From the IMG/VR virus record IMGVR_UViG_3300032046_000215, positions 1-24,414 of that record: 24,414 nt of DNA, one strand, 5' to 3'. Made by a program: the position numbers and the translations under genes. This DNA comes from a virus. Within the stretch, counting starts at the first letter, position 1. The number at the start of each line of letters is the position of its first letter. Positions 12,789 to 19,865 of the stretch are shown here, one piece after another. Below the pieces are notes generated by a model. That model worked only from the letters and a program-made list of their open reading frames with translations. It did no database searches and had not been told where the DNA came from.

Positions 12789-13205
12789 ATGTCGGTATCA
12801 AAAACAATCTTAGTAGGAACTTTAGGGAAAAATCCTGAAATCAAAACAACAAGCAATGGCAAAATGGTTGCTAACTTCTCATTAGCTACTTCTAAAAAGT
12901 GGAAAAATGCAAATGGCGAGAAGCAAGAAAAGACTTCATGGCATAATATTACTTGCTTTGACGGATTGGCAAAGCTTTGTGATTATATTGAAAAAGGCTC
13001 TAAGATTTATTTAGAAGGGGAGTTAGATTATCAAGAGTGGGATGATAAAGAGACTAGTCAGAAGAAATATAGAACTATTATTAACGCTAATGCAATTGAT
13101 ATCATCAAAGGTAAGCCTAAGGATGAGGGAATTTCTCAACATTCAGTTGATAAGGGGAATGGGTTTGTGAGTGAAGCGGACGACTCAGACTCGGTGCCCT
13201 TCTGA
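12789..13205 (+). CDS. ssb: Single-stranded DNA-binding protein
   Basis: The protein has 138 residues. The OB fold is evident: SVSKTILVGTLGKNPEI, KMVANFSLATSKKW, KTSWHNITCFDGLAKLCDYIEKGSKIYLEGEL, YRTIINANAIDII. A flexible tail ends in the acidic tip DDSDSVPF, the docking peptide for partner proteins. It coats single-stranded DNA during replication and annealing. It sits directly between recombination genes. Confident. Confidence 0.95.
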   Translation: MSVSKTILVGTLGKNPEIKTTSNGKMVANFSLATSKKWKNANGEKQEKTSWHNITCFDGLAKLCDYIEKGSKIYLEGELDYQEWDDKETSQKKYRTIINANAIDIIKGKPKDEGISQHSVDKGNGFVSEADDSDSVPF

Positions 13206-13249
13206 TCTAACCTAGAGCCACAAGGCTTCATAACCTTAATTAAACAAAC

Positions 13250-13444
13250 ATGACCCGTAAAAACATAATTCAAAAGTGGAGAGACCCAGAATATAACCGA
13301 ATAATTATAGCGGAATTTCTCACGGGAAATGTTCAATGGGGAGTAGAGGGTGGTAATAAATTTACAATCGAACCAAGGCAAAAGTTTGATTTTAGAACCA
13401 GTAAGAATAATTGGGAATTAATTTGTGCTAATATTAATCAATAA
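13250..13444 (+). CDS. Small hypothetical protein
   Basis: The protein has 64 residues, basic and aromatic (IIQKWRDPEYNRIIIAEFLTG.. NNWELICANI). It starts 45 bases after the SSB stop; a short AGCC/GGCT hairpin lies in that gap. The stop overlaps the next start (TAATG). No family is recognised. Confidence 0.6.
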   Translation: MTRKNIIQKWRDPEYNRIIIAEFLTGNVQWGVEGGNKFTIEPRQKFDFRTSKNNWELICANINQ

Positions 13445-13812
13445 TGCAACCAAGAATCTTTAATATAAACGAGCTAAGAATAGGCAAGAAAGTAATTGGC
13501 TATATTAGACTTATAAAGCAACAAAGAAATGGCTTGCCTCATCTGGAATACTCTCTAATTGAGGAATATTGGAATCAAGGCGTAATGTCAATTGAGTTAC
13601 CAAAGTATCTAAAGAAGTGTAAAAGGTTAGGCATTCCAAGACTGGTTGCATTAGTTAAGAAAGATAACGAGGCTTCGATCAAGTTACTTGAGAAGAGTTG
13701 CTTTATCAAGATTACAACTTTCGATGATGTTTTTGGTTATGTATTGGCGCAGGATTTAATGGACGAGATTAAAGAATTTAATAAAAAAGCAGTTAGGAGT
13801 ATGGTTTTATGA
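13444..13812 (+). CDS. GNAT-type acetyltransferase domain protein
   Basis: The protein has 122 residues, a short GNAT. LEYSLIEEYWNQGVMSIEL (residues about 36-54) corresponds to beta-4/motif A with a degenerate acetyl-CoA loop (R-x-x-G-x-G/A is replaced by EYWNQGVM). GIPRLVALVKKDNEASIKLLEKSCF matches the motif B 'N-x-x-S-x-x-x-L-E-K-x-G-F' ending. Substrate unknown. It is coupled to the methyltransferase start (ATGA at 13809-13812), so it may act with DNA modification. Confidence 0.65.
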   Translation: MQPRIFNINELRIGKKVIGYIRLIKQQRNGLPHLEYSLIEEYWNQGVMSIELPKYLKKCKRLGIPRLVALVKKDNEASIKLLEKSCFIKITTFDDVFGYVLAQDLMDEIKEFNKKAVRSMVL

Positions 13813-14816
13813 AAGTATTATCTTTGTTTGATGGAATTGCTGGAGCTGCTCAAGCGTTAAAAGAACTTAATATTGATTGTGAATATTATGCTTGTGAAAT
13901 TGATAGGTGGGCGATTAAAATAGCAAGAAACAATCATTTTGATATTAACCATCTTGGGTCTTCTTATTGTGGATTGGATGTTAAAGATTTTCTATGTGAT
14001 GAGTGGGAAGCTACAACAAAAGAAATACAAGATATTGGCGGATATACAAAGCATAAAGAATTTATTGGTAATACTGATTTATTAATAGGTGGCTCGCCAT
14101 GCCAAGACCTATCAGTTGCCAAAAGAGGTGGAAAAGGTTTAGATGGAAATAAAAGTGGCTTATTCTTTGAATATCTAAGAATCCTAAATAAAGTTAAACC
14201 GAAATATTTTATTCTTGAAAATGTTGCATCAATGAAAGCTATTGATAGAGAAAAAATATCTAAGTATCTTTTTGATATTGAGCCTATTAAAATTTGTTCT
14301 TCTTTACTTACCGCCCAAATGAGAAAGCGTTTGTATTGGGTTGGGTCTTTACAAGAAGATGGAAGCTATAAAAAAGTAGAAATTCAGCAACCAGAAGACA
14401 AGGGAATTGCTTTAAAAGACATTATAGAAAGCGGAGACACAGAAAGGCTTAAATCATATTGCATACCCGCAACATACTACAAAGAGAATGTAAAAAGTTT
14501 GTTAAAAAGAAAAAAAGAAGGGTTGTTTGTTTCGTTAATTTGTTATTCGCCTTACAACGACAAAATAAATCAAGATAATAAATCTTATTCATTAGGCACT
14601 AATCCGCAATGTCAAACGGCAGTAGCTGGGCAAGTTTTAATTACAAAAGATATGGTTAGAAAATTAACCCCAATTGAATGCGAAAGATTGCAAGGTTTTC
14701 CTGATGAATATTCAGAAGGCGTAAGTCAAACCCAAAGATATAAAGCTCTTGGGAACTCTTTTACTGTGCCAGTTATTAAACATATTTTAAAATCAGTCTT
14801 AACACATGAAAGATAA
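13809..14816 (+). CDS. dcm: DNA (cytosine-5) methyltransferase
   Basis: The protein has 335 residues with the full motif order: I LSLFDGIAG (4-12), IV GGSPCQDLS with catalytic Cys98, VI FILENV (Glu137), VIII QMRKRLYWVG (170-179), a target-recognition region (about 200-275), and IX/X RKLTPIECERLQGFP ... YKALGNSFTVPVI. It transfers methyl from SAM to cytosine C5. No restriction enzyme gene is adjacent, so a protective, orphan role against host restriction is likely. It overlaps both neighbours (4 and 11 bases). Recognition site cannot be read from sequence. Confidence 0.93.
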   Translation: MKVLSLFDGIAGAAQALKELNIDCEYYACEIDRWAIKIARNNHFDINHLGSSYCGLDVKDFLCDEWEATTKEIQDIGGYTKHKEFIGNTDLLIGGSPCQDLSVAKRGGKGLDGNKSGLFFEYLRILNKVKPKYFILENVASMKAIDREKISKYLFDIEPIKICSSLLTAQMRKRLYWVGSLQEDGSYKKVEIQQPEDKGIALKDIIESGDTERLKSYCIPATYYKENVKSLLKRKKEGLFVSLICYSPYNDKINQDNKSYSLGTNPQCQTAVAGQVLITKDMVRKLTPIECERLQGFPDEYSEGVSQTQRYKALGNSFTVPVIKHILKSVLTHER

Positions 14817-15060
14817 TATAGTTAATTTTCCTAAAGATAAAATAATAAAGATTAACGCTATCAAAGAAGAGGGTTTTCATCAAAAAAGGATAAAAAAGCT
14901 TTTGTGGGAATTATCTTATGAATTTACAAAAGCTTATGAAGCGAAAGAGCTTGATATTAACGAGGAATTTCAATTTCATCAGATTTTACCAAATCGAAGA
15001 GATGATAGCAAATATACTAAATTAATGGTAATTGTCCACCCAACTACATTTCCTTGCTAA
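14806..15060 (+). CDS. Hypothetical protein overlapping methyltransferase
   Basis: The protein has 84 residues and starts 11 bases inside the methyltransferase end. Basic N-terminus and a helix RIKKLLWELSYEFTKAYEAKEL. The C-terminal LMVIVHPTTF segment is hydrophobic. No family is recognised. Confidence 0.6.
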   Translation: MKDNIVNFPKDKIIKINAIKEEGFHQKRIKKLLWELSYEFTKAYEAKELDINEEFQFHQILPNRRDDSKYTKLMVIVHPTTFPC

Positions 15061-15064
15061 ATTT

Positions 15065-15304
15065 ATGAAAGATAAAAAAATAAAACAAACCCTCTTTAAA
15101 ACATGCGAGAAATGTGGTAAGAAGGTGTCACATAGTTTGAGGTTTAACAATGGCAATCCTAAATACTATCCAAACTCCTATTGCGCTAATCGTGAAGAGC
15201 ATGAGTTTGCAGATAAGAGGGTTTATCTATTTGAGTTTGATGGGATTGATACCCCTGCGGATAGAGCTAAGAGGTTTAAGGAAATACTTAAAATTGAGAA
15301 TTAA
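15065..15304 (+). CDS. Small zinc-finger-like protein
   Basis: The protein has 79 residues from the ATG at 15065 (an in-frame TTG at 15032 overlaps the previous gene and is not needed). CEKC at 14-17 plus Cys40 and nearby His residues suggest a zinc site. The C-terminal half is charged-helical (DTPADRAKRFKEIL). Unknown function. Confidence 0.6.
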   Translation: MKDKKIKQTLFKTCEKCGKKVSHSLRFNNGNPKYYPNSYCANREEHEFADKRVYLFEFDGIDTPADRAKRFKEILKIEN

Positions 15305-15306
15305 AA

Positions 15307-15480
15307 ATGATTTTAAAGCACCTAAAAACAAATAAACCAGCAGGAGAGAAAGAGAAGGCTTATATTAAAGCAATCTTTGATGAAAGAGCTAACGAACCTG
15401 AAACAGAAAAGCCAATGGTTAAGCTTGATAATATTAAAGAAATAACTATAAACTATGACGGAAAATTCCCCCCAAGATAA
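15307..15480 (+). CDS. 57-residue hypothetical protein
   Basis: It starts 2 bases after the previous stop. Charged, with a helix EKEKAYIKAIFDERA and a C-terminal strand-like KEITINYDGK. It overlaps the next gene by 26 bases in another frame. No family is recognised; support is spacing and uninterrupted coding-like composition. Confidence 0.55.
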   Translation: MILKHLKTNKPAGEKEKAYIKAIFDERANEPETEKPMVKLDNIKEITINYDGKFPPR

Positions 15481-15661
15481 TATCAAGTATGTTGATGATT
15501 GTGCTATGAGGTTTGCGGCTGTTTTAACTGAACAGTTTTTTTTACAAAATTACAAACACAAAGGTACATACAAAGATTTAATGCCTAGTCTTGCAGAAGC
15601 TTCTTACTATGCCGCAGAAGCAATGCTTAAAGAAAAATTAAAAAGGAAAGGAAATAAATGA
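15455..15661 (+). CDS. Small helical phage protein
   Basis: The protein has 68 residues. The pattern MRFAAVLTEQFFLQNY ... LAEASYYAAEAMLKE resembles short helical phage proteins that follow zinc-finger genes in many genomes. It is coupled to the next gene by a 4-base overlap with AAAGGAAA as that gene's ribosome site. Function unknown. Confidence 0.65.
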   Translation: MTENSPQDNIKYVDDCAMRFAAVLTEQFFLQNYKHKGTYKDLMPSLAEASYYAAEAMLKEKLKRKGNK

Positions 15662-15951
15662 GTGGAAAAAAATTTCCAGTAATCGTGGAAAATGAGGATG
15701 GTTGGTCAGATTGGATTAAGCCCCAGATGAAAGGCTATAAAATGGCTTGCTGCGATTGTGGATTAGTGCATAAACTTGATTTTGAAGTGATAAAGCAGAA
15801 AAATATAGTAAAAGAGTATGCAGATGGAAATCATGAGTATTCTTATACGGAAGTAAAAAATCCAAAATATGTGGTTATGCTTAGAGCTTCCAGAGATAAT
15901 AGGTCAACTGGACAACATCGGAGATTTAAAAACAAAAATAAGGATTTGTAA
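15658..15951 (+). CDS. Phage zinc-binding protein (CCDCGLVH type)
   Basis: The protein has 97 residues. The core WSDWIKPQMKGYKMACCDCGLVHKLDFEV is a recognisable pattern of a widespread phage protein with a CCDCGLxH metal site (Cys31, 32, 34 and His38), and the basic C-terminus (RASRDNRSTGQHRRF) also fits that group. Its function is not known; a nucleic-acid role is suggested by the basic tail. Confidence 0.7.
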   Translation: MSGKKFPVIVENEDGWSDWIKPQMKGYKMACCDCGLVHKLDFEVIKQKNIVKEYADGNHEYSYTEVKNPKYVVMLRASRDNRSTGQHRRFKNKNKDL

Positions 15952-16284
15952 ATGAGTAAATTTATATTAGGTCAAAGTGTTTATATTGAACATCCTCAAT
16001 CAGGCATTGCGCCTTTTGTTATTATAAATGTTAAAATTGTTGGCGTAGTAAAGGTGGTAAGATATAGTTATTATTATCACGATTATATGAAAAGTCTTAA
16101 TGGTGAAAAAATTGACTATGAATACAGAGTGCAATTATCTCCTAGTGGATCTCAGATAAATGTTAAGGAGGATGAAATATTTTCCGATTTATCAGAATTA
16201 AAAGCAATACTTGAAATAAAACTAGAAGAAAAAAAGCAACGCTTACAGAAAGAAATTAACAATCTAAGCGTGCTTGTAGATTAA
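15952..16284 (+). CDS. Hypothetical protein with C-terminal coiled coil
   Basis: The protein has 110 residues. The N-terminal 60 look like a small beta barrel (KFILGQSVYIEH ... VVRYSYYYHDY). The C-terminal 35 are a likely coiled coil (ELKAILEIKLEEKKQRLQKE). The start directly follows the previous stop. No family is recognised. Confidence 0.65.
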   Translation: MSKFILGQSVYIEHPQSGIAPFVIINVKIVGVVKVVRYSYYYHDYMKSLNGEKIDYEYRVQLSPSGSQINVKEDEIFSDLSELKAILEIKLEEKKQRLQKEINNLSVLVD

Positions 16285-16298
16285 ATAAAAAAGGAAGA

Positions 16299-16628
16299 AT
16301 GGAAATTAAACTAGACATACCACCACTATCAGTTAATAAATGCTGGCAAGGAAAAAGATATAAATCAAAAGAATATCAAAAATATGAAAAAGATTTATTA
16401 TTTATTTTGCCAAAAAAGAAATTGCCAGAGCCTCCTTATTTAATCAAATTTGAATTTGGTTTTAGCAATAAATTATCAGACTGGGATAATCCAGTTAAGC
16501 CACTTCAAGATATCATGCAAAAGAAATATAATTTTGATGACAAAGATATTTATCAAGCTACTGTTGTAAAAATTATAGTTAAGAAAGGGAAAGAATATTT
16601 TAAGGTAAGCCTTGAGTCTCTAAGCTAA
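16299..16628 (+). CDS. rusA: RusA-family Holliday junction resolvase
   Basis: The protein has 109 residues. It begins with the typical LDIPPLSVNKCW...R strand, and the catalytic acidic residues are in place: Asp61 and Asp63 in SDWDNPVKPLQDIM and an Asp at 80-83 in NFDDKDI. RusA dimers cut four-way DNA junctions symmetrically. It closes the recombination block. Ribosome site AAAGGAAG. Confident. Confidence 0.9.
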   Translation: MEIKLDIPPLSVNKCWQGKRYKSKEYQKYEKDLLFILPKKKLPEPPYLIKFEFGFSNKLSDWDNPVKPLQDIMQKKYNFDDKDIYQATVVKIIVKKGKEYFKVSLESLS

Positions 16629-16671
16629 ATCATGTCAAGTAATTTATTTTCAATTATTTTAATCTTTTCTA

Positions 16672-16699
16672 TTGAAAAATAAGAATTGATCTTGATAAT
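16672..16699 (+). promoter_or_regulatory. Promoter of the second large structured RNA
   Basis: TTGAAA (16672-16677), 16 bases, GATAAT (16694-16699): both hexamers match 5/6. The spacer 16678-16693 (AATAAGAATTGATCTT) is identical to that of the promoter at 9911-9938. The start would fall near 16706, exactly at the first helix of the RNA. Confidence 0.65.
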
Positions 16700-16705
16700 A
16701 ATTTT

Positions 16706-17075
16706 TATCCCTAGGTTAAAGAAGTGGTATTATTTATTCTAGGGATAGCATCCACAGCCTTTTAAAAAAGAGAAGGAAAAGCTTACTTGGCTGTGGGTGT
16801 TTAATAATACAAGCGGGGATCTTTTAAGAAGTTATTGGTTAGGTTCAAGAAGGCTTAAAGAGATTGAGATTCGATTCTTAACCCTGCGCCAGAATATTTT
16901 TATGGTCGCAATCTACACGGGCAACAACAGGTCATGTTGCTTACTGATACTGGGGTTCTACAAAAACTTGCCATAGGTATCTAAATCTGATTCTTTTGTA
17001 GGGATAAGAGGGTAAAGACCAATAGAAAATATGTACAGCTTCTATTGATTGCGACTTTATAAATATTTAATTAGT
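16706..17075 (+). ncRNA. Second large structured RNA or long leader
   Basis: 470 bases separate the flanking genes and no reading frame is convincing. Helices read by eye: 16707-16714/16739-16746; 16749-16759/16789-16799 (11 bp); a two-part stem 16813-16818/16882-16887 plus 16824-16830/16875-16881; 16905-16913/17047-17055 (9 bp) enclosing 16921-16926/16935-16940, 16958-16965/16994-17001 (8 bp) and 17021-17027/17040-17046 (7 bp). The order is nested and nearly non-conflicting, as expected of a real folded RNA. No terminator is visible, so it may be a free RNA or a roughly 395-base leader of the gene at 17101. No known family is recognised (not tmRNA, RNase P or a tRNA). Confidence 0.6.
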
Positions 17076-17100
17076 CCTTAAAACAATTTTACTTTAAAAT

Positions 17101-17865
17101 ATGCCTTTTATAGACAACGAAAAAAGAGTTCTTTTCGCAAAAGACGGAGAGCCTTATTATTATAAAACAATTTGCAGCGTTGAGACATTAAGAGAAAACC
17201 CTCAAGTTATAGAGGCTTTAAATAGATTAGCTATTGAGTCAGAAGAAGATTTAAGTTTAAGCTTACAAGCTAAAGGTCAAAGATTAAAGAATCCATTGAC
17301 TTACGAGAATAGCTGGAAGGTTGACGAAAAATGGCTTGATACTTTTGAGGAAACTAGCAAATCAATAGCCTTGGTAGAAGATACTAATGGAAAATTAATA
17401 GCATTAACTGCTTTTATGGTTAATGATGAAGCTACTAGGGTTAATTTAGGAATAGATGAAGATTATATTATTTTTATTAAAGCTCTAACAGATAAAGCTT
17501 ACAGAAATACAGGAGTTATAACTTCATTATTGGGTGAAGTAATGAAAGAGGTTAAAGATCATTTATGCGTTGGTTGCGTTAGTATTAAGACCGCTATTAA
17601 TGAAGAAGGTGAAGAGTTTGATTATGTAATGAATTTGCCAAGGTACGCTCAAATGTTTAAGAAAACTTTTGAAAACAATAAGCTGCAAGTTAGATGTGAA
17701 TCGCCTATGGGTACTCAAAGAGGGGAAGAAAAAATAGAATTAGATTCTATTATAGAATCTGGATCTATTAACCAACAAACTTTATCTACAATTATTACTT
17801 CTCAAAGAGCGCAGGCTTTAGCTGGAGATAAAAAGTTGGTAGGTTTTTATATACACGGTAAATAA
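17101..17865 (+). CDS. GNAT-like acetyltransferase domain protein
   Basis: The protein has 254 residues. The centre has the GNAT strand order: SIALVEDTNGKLIALTAFMV (beta-2/3, about residues 88-107), then DYIIFIKALTDKAYRNTGVITSLLGEVMKEV (beta-4 and the acetyl-CoA loop RNTGVI, about 120-150). The C-terminal 70 residues are specific to this protein. It is the first gene after the second structured RNA, with a long untranslated leader. Substrate unknown; fold assignment is moderate. Confidence 0.5.
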   Translation: MPFIDNEKRVLFAKDGEPYYYKTICSVETLRENPQVIEALNRLAIESEEDLSLSLQAKGQRLKNPLTYENSWKVDEKWLDTFEETSKSIALVEDTNGKLIALTAFMVNDEATRVNLGIDEDYIIFIKALTDKAYRNTGVITSLLGEVMKEVKDHLCVGCVSIKTAINEEGEEFDYVMNLPRYAQMFKKTFENNKLQVRCESPMGTQRGEEKIELDSIIESGSINQQTLSTIITSQRAQALAGDKKLVGFYIHGK

Positions 17866-17877
17866 TATTAAAACAAC

Positions 17878-18048
17878 ATGAGATGCAAAAGAGGAAGTTA
17901 TGATTACTACATGACTTTTAACCAAATAGCTAAAATTGAGAATACTAGCTACCAAAATATTCAACAGATATATTTGAGGGCGGTGTATAAAATACAGAGA
18001 ATGATGGCTAAGAGATATAGCGAATTTAAAATAATAAATAATAACTAA
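17878..18048 (+). CDS. Small sigma-region-4-like HTH protein
   Basis: The protein has 56 residues. MTFNQIAKIENTSYQNIQQIY followed by LRAVYKIQRMM matches the sigma70 region 4.2 helix-turn-helix (T-x-x-E/Q-I-A-x-x-x-x-x-S-x-x-x-I-x-Q-I-x-x-x-A-x-x-K-I). Region 2 and other sigma parts are absent. Such stand-alone proteins may bind DNA or the RNA polymerase flap. Its place at the end of the plus-strand block makes a middle/late switch role plausible (inference). Confidence 0.7.
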   Translation: MRCKRGSYDYYMTFNQIAKIENTSYQNIQQIYLRAVYKIQRMMAKRYSEFKIINNN

Positions 18049-18072
18049 CTATGAAAGGTAAAATAACAATAT

Positions 18073-18826
18073 ATGCAAACTAAAACACAGCTTCAACTAA
18101 TTTTGGAAAACGAAACACTAAAAGAGCTAAACGCCATAAGTTATGATGCTAATGCAAGATTAAGCAAAGAAAATGAAGCACTACTAGCTAAGAACAAAGA
18201 GCTTGAAGAAGAGTTGCAAGAGCGCAAAGCTTATATAGTTGCTAATCCTTGCGCTCAATGCGGAGGTAAAATTAACGCAATGAAATGTGACGCTTGGGCA
18301 AAGAAAGCGAAGGAGCTTGAAGAAAAGTTAAAAAATAATGATATGTCAAAGCCAGAGCCTAAAATCGACATGAAAAAAGAATGTGTCGAGCCAGTGAGTA
18401 TTTGGAAGGATGTTAGTGAGTTGCCAGAAGTAGATCATGATTGTGTAATCTGCACCAATAGAGGTAAAATGGCTTTCGCAATGTATCAACACACAGACAA
18501 AAGTTTTTTACTTATCAAGTTGATGAAACTGATGGAAGCGTCTCAAATGGGTCGATTAAGCCGCATGAACATGAAAAAAGAATGTGTCGAGCCAGTGAGT
18601 ATTTGGAAGGATGTTAGTGAGTTGCCAGAAGTAGAGGTAAAATGGCTTTCGCAATGTATCAACACACAGACAAAAGTTTTTTACTTATCAAGTTGATGAA
18701 ACTGATGGAAGCGTCTCAAATGGGTCGATTAAGCCGCATGAAATGTATAAATATACAACTTTAACCGACTTCGTGAATCAAGTAGAAGACATGGAAGCAA
18801 GATTAAGAAAATTGGAGGGTAAATAA
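18073..18826 (+). pseudogene. Phage gene scrambled by internal tandem duplication
   Basis: The first part is intact: coiled coil (ENETLKELNAISYDANARL ... ELEEELQER), a CAQCGG zinc pair, a second coiled coil, then a DUF551-like SIWKDVSELPEV segment. Bases 18369-18569 are then repeated with a 28-base deletion. The normal C-terminus (TYQVDETDGSVS ... YKYTTLTDFVNQVEDMEARL, stop 18824-18826) lies in another frame, so the open frame ends at 18696 instead. The C-terminal frame ends in TAATG with the next gene, showing it was the true end. In copy one a -1 shift at T TTT TTA (18484-18520 area) would restore the C-terminal frame. Confidence 0.65.
18369..18742 (+). repeat. 201-bp tandem duplication, second copy deleted by 28 bp
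   Basis: Copy one is 18369-18569 and copy two 18570-18742. They are essentially identical except that copy two lacks 28 bases of copy one between two TAGA tetramers. The unit is 201 bp (67 codons, in frame); the deletion then breaks the frame. Near-identity means the event is recent, or two variants were merged in assembly. Confidence 0.9.
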
Positions 18827-19290
18827 TGTTATCAAACGAAGACAATATATCTTTCTTAGAACAAACAATTATTGAAATTGAATTTCTGCTTTCAGATACA
18901 GGAAATTTAAATTTCTATAATCCTCTAACATGTAAAGAAGAAACATTATATATAGATGATTTTAAAAGAGATTTCTTAAAAAATGTAGTAGAGCCTTATA
19001 ATGAATATAAAGAATCTCCGCAATTTTATTACGATTCCTCTTATTTTAAAGTTATGAGAGAACAAGTACTAAGAAGAATATGCGAGAATGCTTTTCAATT
19101 ACTTAATAATATTAAGTTAGCTAAAATATGTAGTACATCAAAACAAGTAAAAAATGAAAATGGCAAACAAAAGGATAGAAAAATTAAAAGAAACAAATTC
19201 ATCAGTCATCAAGAAGCTAAGAAAAAATCTTTTATCTTGTTCATTTTGCCCTGCTCATGGCGGAGAAAATTTAAAGAGATCTCCGCCTAG
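18826..19290 (+). CDS. Hypothetical protein, C-terminus uncertain
   Basis: The open frame gives 154 residues with GGAGGGT ribosome site and TAATG coupling. Residues 1-105 look like a normal helical protein (FLEQTIIEIEFLL ... MREQVLRRICENAFQLL). The last 45 residues overlap the next gene in another frame and are very basic, so the original stop was probably near 19153 and a small indel has extended the frame. No family is recognised. Confidence 0.55.
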   Translation: MLSNEDNISFLEQTIIEIEFLLSDTGNLNFYNPLTCKEETLYIDDFKRDFLKNVVEPYNEYKESPQFYYDSSYFKVMREQVLRRICENAFQLLNNIKLAKICSTSKQVKNENGKQKDRKIKRNKFISHQEAKKKSFILFILPCSWRRKFKEISA

Positions 19291-19348
19291 ATACGGAGTA
19301 ACAAAACCAAAATATAAAGATAAATTAACTAAATTGGAGGGGAAATAA
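19154..19348 (+). CDS. Small cysteine/histidine protein, phage type
   Basis: The protein has 64 residues (ATG at 19154 or 19160). CSFCPAHGGENLKR followed by PKYKDK is a recognisable phage pattern (CPWCPPHRGEN type), so this frame is the real one in the overlap with the preceding open frame. Basic N-terminus. Function unknown. The stop is coupled to the next start (TAATG). Confidence 0.6.
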   Translation: MKMANKRIEKLKETNSSVIKKLRKNLLSCSFCPAHGGENLKRSPPRYGVTKPKYKDKLTKLEGK

Positions 19349-19653
19349 TGTTATCAGAAAAGGAGCTAGAAAGAGGTTTAGAAATTATTAAAAGAATTTT
19401 AGGAGTTGATTTTTCTGACCGTCCAGATGTGAAATATGTAGTATTTAAATATGTGAACCATGTTATTTGTGGGCAGAGTACAGAAATGAATAGGAAATTT
19501 GACTCAATTCGTGATTGGGATTTTGAATTATATTATATAATGCGTCAGGGTGGCTTAACTGATAAGCAAGCTCACTATCAACTTGCTAATGGAATTGTTG
19601 ACAAGATTAATGAAGAACTTAAATTAATTGAAGAAAAAAAAGATGAAAAATGA
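19348..19653 (+). CDS. Hypothetical protein, 101 residues
   Basis: It starts at a TAATG overlap with GGAGGGGA as ribosome site. Helical, with an aromatic central part (DVKYVVFKYVNHVICGQ; RDWDFELYYIM) and an acidic coiled-coil-like end. No family is recognised. It overlaps the next small gene by 11 bases. Confidence 0.65.
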   Translation: MLSEKELERGLEIIKRILGVDFSDRPDVKYVVFKYVNHVICGQSTEMNRKFDSIRDWDFELYYIMRQGGLTDKQAHYQLANGIVDKINEELKLIEEKKDEK

Positions 19654-19789
19654 TCTATGGATCTACGCTGGATTCTTTGCTATTGTTATGATTGTAGCTT
19701 GGGCTTTTGGTTTTAACTTTGATGAGCCTTTTGATTCGTCAAAGTATATTGGGGTTTATACTGATGCTATTAATGATCCCTTAAAATAA
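19643..19789 (+). CDS. 48-residue membrane protein
   Basis: ATG at 19643 is inside the end of the previous gene. Residues 5-24 (LWIYAGFFAIVMIVAWAFGF) form one transmembrane helix, followed by an acidic soluble tail. It is the last plus-strand gene before the convergent late block. The gap to 19866 has no clear terminator hairpin. Confidence 0.55.
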   Translation: MKNDLWIYAGFFAIVMIVAWAFGFNFDEPFDSSKYIGVYTDAINDPLK

Positions 19790-19865
19790 GAAGGTTAAAG
19801 TTAAGTTAAATGAAGCACTAAAGTGTATTCCATCGCTAGAATTTGAAACAGCTTTAAAAGTAATT

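Noticed and set aside
16813-16891. A 79-base stretch resembling a tRNA (GCGGGG..., a TTCGATT loop, ending CCCTGCGCCA)
   Set aside because: The T-arm needs an 8-base loop, the D-arm and anticodon arm do not form, and the bases pair better as one interrupted hairpin (16813-16830 with 16875-16887).
18051-18083. Short ATG frame before the scrambled gene
   Set aside because: Only 10 codons, no support.
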